Source of the DNA: Enhydrobacter sp. | GTDB lineage: Bacteria; Pseudomonadota; Alphaproteobacteria; Reyranellales; Reyranellaceae | Assembly: GCA_025808875.1 (NCBI GenBank) | Contig: CP075528.1 | Coordinates: forward strand, 1,178,001-1,242,000 | DNA: 64,000 bases | Direction of reading: 5' to 3' | Shown: one piece after another, positions 57,895-64,000 of the stretch | How the letters are laid out: every line of letters starts with the position of its first letter | How positions within the stretch are numbered: the first letter of the stretch is position 1 | Notes under the pieces: generated by a model | Databases searched by the model: none | What the model saw: the letters and a program-made list of their open reading frames with translations, nothing else | What the model was told of the DNA's origin: nothing | Program-made: the position numbers and the translations under genes

Positions 57895-58662
57895 CTACCG
57901 GCTCTGCGCCTGCTCGCGACGCTCATACTTGTAGTCCGGCATCGCCTTCAGCGAGTCCTTCGTCCAGTCGGTGGACAGCGTCACGTCGTTGCCGTCCCGG
58001 CCGAGCTGGATTTCATTCCATTTGACGGCGACGTTCTTGGCACCGACCCCCAGGAAGCCGCCCACCGAGACGACGACCGTATCGATCCTGCCGGACTTGT
58101 CGAGATAGACGTCCTCGACGTCGCCGACCTTGTCGCCGGCCTTGTTCTTGACGTCGGCGCCGATCAACGCCGCCGCGGAGACGGACCCCTGGGCGTTGAA
58201 GTCGCCCGTCGAGACCTTGGCGCGATCGGTTGCATCGGCACGATACGGCCCCTTGTCGGTGAAGACGCTGCCGCGCATCGACGCGTCCCGATACTTGTAC
58301 TCGGGCATGCCCTTGAGTTGGTCCTTGGACATGTCGACGGACACCTTGCGGCCGCCGTCCTCGATGCGAAGGTCGTTCCACGCCAGGCGCACCTCGCGCT
58401 CGCCGAGGCCGAGGAAGCCCCCGACGCCGACCATCACCGAGTCGACCTTGCCGTCCGGCCCGATGAACACCGACTTGATCTCGCCGATCGTCTCGTTCTG
58501 TGCGTTCTGGATGTTTCGACCGATCAGCTTGCCGGCGTCGGCGGCGCCGACGGCAGATGCAGTCGCCCCGGCCTGCGGCGGCGCGGTCGTCTGCCCGGTC
58601 TGGGCGTAGACGGCGATGGAGCCGCAGGTCATGGCGGCGGCGATGGCCAGATGTTTGAGCAT
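57895..58662 (-). CDS. Secreted protein with two PRC-barrel domains
   Basis: A 255-residue exported protein: signal peptide ending near VYAQTG, PRC-barrel 1 at about 45-110 (LIGRNIQNAQNETIGEIKSVFIGPDGKVDSVMVGVGGFLGLG) and PRC-barrel 2 at about 165-235 (LIGADVKNKAGDKVGDVEDVYLDKSGRIDTVVVSVGGFLGVG). The halves are clear duplicates, each ended by a K/P-x-Y-K-Y segment. Periplasmic PRC proteins of this type are often stress-induced. It is divergent from the Crp gene across 247 bp in which I see no other gene. Confidence 0.9.
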   Translation of the reverse strand: MLKHLAIAAAMTCGSIAVYAQTGQTTAPPQAGATASAVGAADAGKLIGRNIQNAQNETIGEIKSVFIGPDGKVDSVMVGVGGFLGLGEREVRLAWNDLRIEDGGRKVSVDMSKDQLKGMPEYKYRDASMRGSVFTDKGPYRADATDRAKVSTGDFNAQGSVSAAALIGADVKNKAGDKVGDVEDVYLDKSGRIDTVVVSVGGFLGVGAKNVAVKWNEIQLGRDGNDVTLSTDWTKDSLKAMPDYKYERREQAQSR

Positions 58663-58909
58663 GTCAGACCCCTTCTTGCTTGATGGTTGAGGAGCCCTGA
58701 CAACGACACCGCCGGGCCGCGAGTTGCCGGAGCGTGGCAACGTTGTGGCCAGGCAACGGCCGCGGGCGCCTCTCGTTGTCGATGTCCGCCGCAGTGTTCG
58801 GTAGAGAACCGACCGGTCCTCCATCCGAGCCCTAGATTGCGCGCCTTGGCCCAGCGCCCGAGGCTCGCCGGACGTCGACTGCGGCAGGAAGATCACAGGG
58901 AAAGCCGCG

Positions 58910-59626
58910 GTGAACGACAGCACGACGATCAGACCCTCCAACGCATTCCTCGCGGCGTTGCCGGCGCGTGACTTCGCCGAGCTGCGGCCGCATCTGCGGC
59001 TGGTCGAGATCGGACAGGGTGACGTGCTGTGTGAGAACGGCGCGCCGATCGGACACGTGCTGTTCGTCGAGAGCGGCATGATCTCGCTCGTCACGACCAT
59101 GCGGGACGGCCGTGCCGTCGAGAACGCGACGCTCGGGAAGGAAGCCGTGTTCGGCGCCCTGTCGGCACTTGGTGCGCATCGCGCGAACGTGCGGGCGGTC
59201 ATGCAGATCGCCGGTTGCGTATGGCGTGTGCGGGTCGAGGATTTCCGCGAGGTCTTCGAGCGAAGCGCCGCCGTGCGCCGCCTCGTCCTGCTCGCATCGG
59301 AACTGTCGATCGCCCAGATGCAGCAGACCGCGGCCTGCAATGCCCTGCATCAGGCGCCGCAAAGGCTGTGCCGCTGGATTCTTCAGGTGCACGATCGCAT
59401 CGACGGCCGGCACGTCGAGCTCACGCACGAGTTCCTGGCGCAGATGCTGGCGCTGCGTCGGCCGACCGTCAGCCTGATCCTCCAGGAACTGCAGGGCGCC
59501 GGCCTGGTCCGCTACGGCCGCGGCCGCATCACGGTCCTCGACCGCGACGGCCTCGAGTCGCGGGCTTGCGAATGTGCGCAGGTGCTGCGCGACAAATTGC
59601 GCCGCACGCTGGCGGCCATGCGGTAG
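58910..59626 (+). CDS. Crp/Fnr-family transcriptional regulator
   Basis: A 238-residue regulator with a cyclic-nucleotide-binding-like domain (about 15-130: IGQGDVLCENGAPIGHVLFVESGMISLV) and a winged helix-turn-helix near 165-210 (ELTHEFLAQMLALRRPTVSLILQELQGAGLVRYGRGRI). The N-terminus lacks the Cys cluster of Fnr. Such regulators in this clade often control stress genes; the divergent PRC-barrel gene is a possible target. It starts at GTG. Confidence 0.92.
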   Translation: MNDSTTIRPSNAFLAALPARDFAELRPHLRLVEIGQGDVLCENGAPIGHVLFVESGMISLVTTMRDGRAVENATLGKEAVFGALSALGAHRANVRAVMQIAGCVWRVRVEDFREVFERSAAVRRLVLLASELSIAQMQQTAACNALHQAPQRLCRWILQVHDRIDGRHVELTHEFLAQMLALRRPTVSLILQELQGAGLVRYGRGRITVLDRDGLESRACECAQVLRDKLRRTLAAMR

Positions 59627-59748
59627 CCGGGGGACGGGCAAGTCGAGTGACGGGGGAGCAACCGACGCCCTCTTCCGGGCGTTGATCGGCTCATACCGGA
59701 CGATTTGGAGTAGAGCTTGGGGCATCGCCCTTGCCGCGGGAGGAGGTT

Positions 59749-60111
59749 ATGACAGTCGTCGTGGAGGCGCTGCCGACCCCGGCAGGGCCGCGGTGCGTCG
59801 AAGTCAAGAAGAGGGGCATCCAGCGGGCGCTGGCCGAACTGATCGCGACATACGGCCCGGACGACCATCAGCTCAGCCCTTGGGAAAGACATTGCCTGGG
59901 TGCGGCGTTGATCTTCCTGCGATTTGGCTACTTCGACCAGGCGGCCGACCGGATCGCACGCGTACTCGATCCGCCGGTCCCGCTGCCCCCGTTTCCATCG
60001 CCACCCGCGCTGACGATCGACGATGTGCGTCGGCAGATCGACGATGGGCGGTGCCGCGTCGCGCGGCCGCCGTTCAGAGAGAGCGGCGGGAGGGTGCCGG
60101 ATCGATCGTAG
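59749..60111 (+). CDS. Hypothetical protein, 120 residues
   Basis: A good GGGAGGAGG ribosome-binding site precedes the ATG. The protein has a helical core (GIQRALAELIATYG, WERHCLGAALIFLRFGYFDQAADRIARVL) followed by a Pro-rich segment and a polar tail. No family recognised. The alternation suggests a small soluble helical bundle. Its end overlaps the next antisense open frame by 38 bp. Confidence 0.7.
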   Translation: MTVVVEALPTPAGPRCVEVKKRGIQRALAELIATYGPDDHQLSPWERHCLGAALIFLRFGYFDQAADRIARVLDPPVPLPPFPSPPALTIDDVRRQIDDGRCRVARPPFRESGGRVPDRS

Positions 60112-60385
60112 GCGGGCCGGGGACGATCATCGGTTCGGGATCGCGGAGCGAGCGCTGCCGAAAGGGGGAGCCCAGGCGAAAAGAAGGTGCATCGGGCCGG
60201 CAATCGAGCGCCTGCTCGGTGCCGGAATTTGCGGCCGGTTGGGGACGGTTTTGCGAATCGGCAAAGACGTCGAACGGATGCGCTGGCGGCGGTCGCGTGG
60301 CGGCGCGCTGAATCACCGCCGACAAGGTCGCGGTGAAAAGCAGGCCGAAAGCCAGCATCAGGACGCCGGTCACGAAATGTCGCAT
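60074..60385 (-). CDS. Possible small membrane-anchored protein
   Basis: A 103-residue frame beginning MRHFVTGVLMLAFGLLFTATL, one membrane segment, then a low-complexity Pro/Arg-rich tail. The N-terminus looks like a real signal anchor, but the tail overlaps the preceding gene and lacks conserved features. I rate it uncertain. Nothing else is visible from 60386 to 60517. Confidence 0.4.
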   Translation of the reverse strand: MRHFVTGVLMLAFGLLFTATLSAVIQRAATRPPPAHPFDVFADSQNRPQPAANSGTEQALDCRPDAPSFRLGSPFRQRSLRDPEPMIVPGPPTIDPAPSRRSL

Positions 60386-60517
60386 TTGTCGATAAAGCGA
60401 GGCCCCAAACCCCGTGCGGCACTCTCATACACTTTTCCGGCTGACCTTACGAGCGGACTACAACCCGTCGATTTATGTCCTGGCGAGACAGCTCCAATAT
60501 TTGCATTATTATTGCAA

Positions 60518-61006
60518 TTAATCTGTTGGCCGTCCCAGGCTGCGCACCGTCATATGGAGACGGCCAATCTTCATACCCCACTTCCCGACCTCGGTGTCGT
60601 TGCGGACCGTGCCGTCGGCAGCCAGTCCAAGCGCGTCGAAGAAGGTGACCGTCCAGCCGCCAATGCGCAGCTTGTATTCGAGCCGGACGATATTGCCGTC
60701 CATCCAGCCGCGTGCCTCGCCCACCATGTCGTCGCGCGTGCCCACGAAAGAACCCTCTCCGGTCCGGCGCAGACGCCAGGTCTTGCGATCCCGCTCTCCA
60801 TCGACGAAAGCGAACTCCTCGACAAGTGTCAGCGTCCTGCCGTCCCAACTCCCCTCCATGGTCACTTCGAAGGCGCGGCGGGCGCCGGTCCAGGCGTTGG
60901 TGAAATGACCTCGGCCGATCGTCCGGCCTTGAAAGAAAGTCTCAAGGACGAGCGGCGGTGCATCGGCCGGGACGGGAGGGGGTGGCGGCGCGGCGAAAAG
61001 CGTCAT
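60518..61006 (-). CDS. DUF3833-family protein
   Basis: A 162-residue protein matching the DUF3833 pattern: LETFFQGRTIGRGHFTNAWTGARRAFEVTMEGSWDGRTLTLVEEF, DGERDRKTWRLRR and a final GKWGMKIGRLHMTVRSLG. The family is a lipocalin-like beta-barrel of unknown function. Many members are lipoproteins, but no lipobox is seen here; the start could instead be an ATG at 61033, giving a longer leader. Faces the DUF6134 gene divergently. Confidence 0.82.
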   Translation of the reverse strand: MTLFAAPPPPPVPADAPPLVLETFFQGRTIGRGHFTNAWTGARRAFEVTMEGSWDGRTLTLVEEFAFVDGERDRKTWRLRRTGEGSFVGTRDDMVGEARGWMDGNIVRLEYKLRIGGWTVTFFDALGLAADGTVRNDTEVGKWGMKIGRLHMTVRSLGRPTD

Positions 61007-61092
61007 GCCGTCTTCTACGCTGCAACGGCGCATCGGATCACGCGCCGTCGCGCGAGCGGTGATCCGTCGTCGCCGCCGCACGTAGAACCGAC

Positions 61093-61758
61093 ATGTCCGC
61101 ACCGACGAGATTCCTCATCATCGTCGCGGCCGCGCTGGTCATCGGCTGCCCTGCAGGGGCGGCGGCGCCCGACGCCACGGCCGACGGCACCACCCTGCGC
61201 TTTGCGGCCTTCCGCAATGGCAGCGAGATCGGCAGTCACGTCGTGAATTTCGAGCGCGAAGGCGGCCGATTGAAAGCCACGACCTCGATCGATCTGCGCG
61301 TGAGCCTGCTCGGCTTCACGCTCTATCGCTATGTCCATCGCGCCGAGGAGGTGTGGACACCGGAAGGTCTGCTGTCGCTCGTCACGACAACCGACGACAA
61401 CGGGTCGCGTCACGAGGTACGAGCCGCGCGGGTCGACGGCGCTCTCCAGGTCTGGCACGCGAACGCCGGCACGTCGCCGATCTCGCTTCCCGCAACGCTG
61501 GTCCCCACCACCCACTGGAACATCCGCCAGGTCGGGCAGACCGCCCTCCTGAACTCGCAGCTCGGCACGTTGGCCCGGGTGCATGTCGAGAGTCTGGGCG
61601 AAGAAGCCATCCCGGGTCCGCTCGGCCCGATCGAGGCCACGCGCTACCGCTACAGCGGCGACATCGACAAGGAACAATGGTTCGATCGTGCCGGCCGTTG
61701 GGTCAGGACCCGCTTCGTCGCCTCCGACGGGTCGGTGATCGAATACCGTCTCAGGTAG
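61093..61758 (+). CDS. Secreted DUF6134-like protein
   Basis: A 221-residue exported protein with signal peptide ending near AGAAAP. The domain is a beta-rich fold: LRFAAFRNGSEIGSHVVNFEREGGRLKATTSIDLRVSLLGFTLYRYVH, then GTLARVHVESLGEE and IDKEQWFDRAGRWVRTRF. It matches the DUF6134 pattern, function unknown; the sequence form resembles lipid-binding periplasmic proteins. The last 8 bp overlap the histidine kinase stop. Confidence 0.85.
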   Translation: MSAPTRFLIIVAAALVIGCPAGAAAPDATADGTTLRFAAFRNGSEIGSHVVNFEREGGRLKATTSIDLRVSLLGFTLYRYVHRAEEVWTPEGLLSLVTTTDDNGSRHEVRAARVDGALQVWHANAGTSPISLPATLVPTTHWNIRQVGQTALLNSQLGTLARVHVESLGEEAIPGPLGPIEATRYRYSGDIDKEQWFDRAGRWVRTRFVASDGSVIEYRLR

Positions 61759-63790
61759 CAGCCGGCATCGACGACACACGGAACTGCAGCCGGCAACGCA
61801 AGCCGTCTCGTGCGAAGTCGAGGTCGATGGTTCCGTCGATCTGGCGCGCCGTGGCCGTCAGGAGGCGCGTGCCGAAGCCGCGACCCGCGGGAGGCGCGAT
61901 GGCGGGACCGCCGCGCTCCTGCCAGGTGAGGTCGACCGCCGACGCCTTGTCGAGGCGATCCACCGTCCAGTCGATGCGCAGGGTTCCCGCCGCGGTGGAG
62001 AGCGCACCATGCTTGGCGGCGTTGGTCGCCAGCTCGTGGAAGGTGAGCGCGAGCGCGATCGTGGCGTTGCTCGGGATGTCGACGGATGGGCCGATGGCCT
62101 CGATCCTGCCGGCCCGGTCGGCGAACGGCTTCAGCACCGCCGTCAGGATGCCGTCGAGCGAGGCACCGAGCCACGCCCCCTCGGTGAGAAGATCGTGGGC
62201 GCGCGCCAGGGCGGCGATGCGATCGCCGAAGGCGGCGGCAAAGGCCTTGGGCTCCGGCTTGCTGGCGAGCGTCTGCTGGGCCAGGGCCTGCACGATGGCG
62301 AGGGTATTCTTGACGCGGTGATTGAGCTCGTCGAACAGCAGGCGTTGCCGCAACTCCGCTTCCTTGAGCTCGCTGACGTCGACCAGCACGCCGATCACGC
62401 GGACGGCCTGTCCCGACGGATCGCGTTCGACCTGCCCGCGATCCATCACCCATCGCACCTCGCCGTCGGGGCGGCGGATGCGGTAGGTGAGCTGATAGCG
62501 GCTCTCGGCCTGCAGTATCTGCCGCTTGCGCCGGCGGACCTCGTCGCGGTCGTCGGGATGCACGAAATCCAGCGCCGATTCGAAGTCGCGATCCTGGGAC
62601 GGGTCGGCGCCGAGGATGCGGCGGATCTGGGGTGACCGCACGACCCGATCGTTGGCGACGTCGTATCGATGGGCACCGAACTGGGCGGCCTCCGCGGCAG
62701 TGCCCAGCACCTCCTCGCTTTGCCGCAGCGCTGCCGCCCGTCGCTCGAGCTCGCCGGCGGCTTCGCGCAGCGCGCGATTGACCTCGTTGACCTCGAGCAC
62801 CGGCGTGTCGCTCAACTCGACGGGCTCGCCGCGTCCGAGCCGCGCCGCGGCGCGCGCGGTCGCGGCGAGCGGCCGGGCGAAGCGATGCCCGAACATCAGG
62901 GCGGCGAGCGCGGTCAGGATGACGACCGACGCCGCCGATGCCGCCCATACGGTGAGCGAGCGGTAGATTCGCCGGTCGACGATTTCGGCGGGCAAGGTGA
63001 CACGGACGGACCAGCCGGCCAGGCCCGTCCGATCGACGATCGCGAGCACCTTCCGGCCATCGAGGTCCTCGGTCTCGACGACCTGTCTGCGAGGCTGGCT
63101 GCGCCAGTCCTGCGGCACCGTTGCCCCGGCCGCATCGGGACGTGCATGCGATCGGGCGACGATGGTGCCGTTCTGGTCCCAGACCGTCGCCATCCAGCCC
63201 GGCTCGAGCTTCTGGTCTTCGAGCAGGCGCAGCACTTCGGTCGGCAGCAGGCCGAGGCTGAGGACATAGGTCAACCGGCCCTCGTGCAGGATCGGGATGG
63301 AAATGTTGTAGACCGGCTCCTTCACCACCTGGCTCACGAAAATGCCGGACACCACCGGGCCGAGCGTCCGGCGCATGGTGTCGATCGTCGCCATGTCGAT
63401 GGTGCGCTGGGGTTCGGCGCCGAACGGCACGTAGGTGTTGACGAGGACGCGGCCGTCGGCGTCGCGCAGAATGATGTAGTGGTTCGGTACGCTCGCCTTG
63501 GCTTGCGCATAGAAGGCCGCCCAGTCCCCGAGGGCGAGCGGCAGCGACGTCGACAGGGCCTGCAGCAGGGTCACCCGCCGTTCGATGTCGCGATCGATCG
63601 CCGCCGCGATCCGCTCTCCTTCGTGAACGATCGTGCGTTCCAGACGCTGGCGCTCCTGGGTTGCCCAGCGTTCGAGCAGCACGCCGAGCAGCGCCAGCAG
63701 CGGCACGGCGACGATCGCCGACAGGAACATCAGGTGTCGCGTTGCTGGCCACGAGCGCGCGCCGCGCCGCTGAATCGGGGGACGCGGCAT
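61751..63790 (-). CDS. HWE-family sensor histidine kinase
   Basis: A 679-residue membrane kinase. Helices near 20-40 and 283-301 bracket a periplasmic dCache-like sensor domain. A HAMP-like segment (about 305-355), a PAS domain (about 370-485; ending YRIRRPDGEVRWV and VIGVLVDVSE) and the dimerisation helix LLFDELNHRVKNTLAIVQALAQQTL with phosphorylatable H491 follow. The ATPase domain has FHELATNAAKHGALS and GRGFGTRLL. This is the HWE/HisKA_2 type frequent in alphaproteobacterial stress and light signalling. It is coupled to a response-regulator gene by a one-base overlap (TGATG). Confidence 0.94.
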   Translation of the reverse strand: MPRPPIQRRGARSWPATRHLMFLSAIVAVPLLALLGVLLERWATQERQRLERTIVHEGERIAAAIDRDIERRVTLLQALSTSLPLALGDWAAFYAQAKASVPNHYIILRDADGRVLVNTYVPFGAEPQRTIDMATIDTMRRTLGPVVSGIFVSQVVKEPVYNISIPILHEGRLTYVLSLGLLPTEVLRLLEDQKLEPGWMATVWDQNGTIVARSHARPDAAGATVPQDWRSQPRRQVVETEDLDGRKVLAIVDRTGLAGWSVRVTLPAEIVDRRIYRSLTVWAASAASVVILTALAALMFGHRFARPLAATARAAARLGRGEPVELSDTPVLEVNEVNRALREAAGELERRAAALRQSEEVLGTAAEAAQFGAHRYDVANDRVVRSPQIRRILGADPSQDRDFESALDFVHPDDRDEVRRRKRQILQAESRYQLTYRIRRPDGEVRWVMDRGQVERDPSGQAVRVIGVLVDVSELKEAELRQRLLFDELNHRVKNTLAIVQALAQQTLASKPEPKAFAAAFGDRIAALARAHDLLTEGAWLGASLDGILTAVLKPFADRAGRIEAIGPSVDIPSNATIALALTFHELATNAAKHGALSTAAGTLRIDWTVDRLDKASAVDLTWQERGGPAIAPPAGRGFGTRLLTATARQIDGTIDLDFARDGLRCRLQFRVSSMPAAT

Positions 63791-64000
63791 CAGGGCGCGA
63801 GCCGCGCCAGCGCCCGGCCGAGCGCCTCTTCGAGGTCGCCGGCGGTAAAGGGCTTGGCGATCGAGGGGCGGTCGCGGAAGCGCTCCGGCAGGGTCGCCTG
63901 GCCGTAGCCCGTGGCGAACACGAACGGCACGCCGCGTCGTTCCAGCGCATCGGCGACCGGAAAGACCCGTTGGCCGCCGACATTCACGTCGAGCAGGGCG
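63790..64000 (-). CDS. Response-regulator receiver domain, C-terminal part (cut by window edge)
   Basis: About 69 codons of a CheY-like receiver are visible. LLDVNVGGQRVFPVADAL contains the phospho-acceptor Asp, FVFATGYG holds the conserved Thr and AKPF the conserved Lys. The protein ends soon after, so it is a single-domain regulator, or a receiver at the end of a longer protein. Its stop overlaps the kinase start, so the two form a two-component pair. Confidence 0.88.
   Translation of the reverse strand, partial: ALLDVNVGGQRVFPVADALERRGVPFVFATGYGQATLPERFRDRPSIAKPFTAGDLEEALGRALARLAP

Overview
The window reads as a piece of a high-GC alphaproteobacterial chromosome. Supporting signs are a type-2 CtaA heme A synthase, an ETF-ubiquinone oxidoreductase followed by a TPR protein and ispE, HWE-type histidine kinase signalling, many acyl-CoA dehydrogenases and amidohydrolases, and very strong G/C bias at third codon positions. 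That bias also produces long antisense open frames that I treat as shadows. The catabolic gene mix would suit a soil or freshwater Rhodospirillales/Reyranella-like heterotroph, but that placement is inference. I saw no rRNA, tRNA, CRISPR array, prophage or intact insertion sequence.

Layout. 1-1.9 kb: the start of a urate hydroxylase gene (puuD) and an acyl-CoA dehydrogenase. 1.9-4.0 kb: a lower-GC islet with a hipBA toxin-antitoxin pair, an operator-like palindrome over the hipB ribosome-binding site and four 27-bp tandem repeats. 4.2-8.9 kb: malate synthase, an oxalyl-CoA-synthetase-like ligase, a ketopantoate-reductase-family protein and a GNAT, punctuated by three copies of a double-hairpin repeat. 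8.9-17.7 kb: family-4 UDG, a MetX-like hydrolase, ETF-QO/TPR/IspE, a Sel1/peptidoglycan-binding protein and CtaA. 17.8-25.4 kb: a 1167-residue single-chain flavo-iron-sulfur oxidoreductase resembling a fusion of NfnB and NfnA, a double beta-barrel outer-membrane protein, a methyltransferase, a MATE exporter and a cupin. 25.4-29.1 kb: an RhlE-type RNA helicase with a structured leader, a stand-alone AsnC ligand domain, a broken UPF0114 gene and an amidohydrolase. 29.2-39.4 kb: higBA, GMC oxidoreductase, mmsA, two secreted dienelactone-hydrolase-like proteins, a metal-dependent amidohydrolase, an AidB-like dehydrogenase and a divergent LysR regulator with a perfect palindrome between them.

39.5-47.6 kb is a complete branched-chain-type ABC importer (LivG, LivF, substrate-binding protein, LivH, LivM) with an AraC regulator. 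Its downstream genes are a PEP-hydrolase-like TIM barrel, an SRPBCC protein and a Tm-1-like ATP-binding protein. The first and last correspond to the two halves of the tomato Tm-1 protein. The cluster looks like an uptake-plus-processing system for an unknown small molecule.

47.6-55.7 kb: an epoxide hydrolase, an ArsR/AHSA1 pair bracketed by two paralogous small secreted proteins with an identical C-x14-C-x29-C-x14-C pattern, and a four-gene operon (exporter, SDR, alpha/beta hydrolase, acyl-CoA dehydrogenase). After these come a DsrE-like secreted protein and a luciferase-like oxidoreductase. 55.8-64 kb: small envelope and signalling genes (PG-binding, STAS-like, TspO, lipoprotein, zinc-ribbon-like, PRC-barrel, Crp/Fnr, DUF3833, DUF6134), ending with an HWE histidine kinase translationally coupled to a receiver-domain response regulator cut by the window edge.
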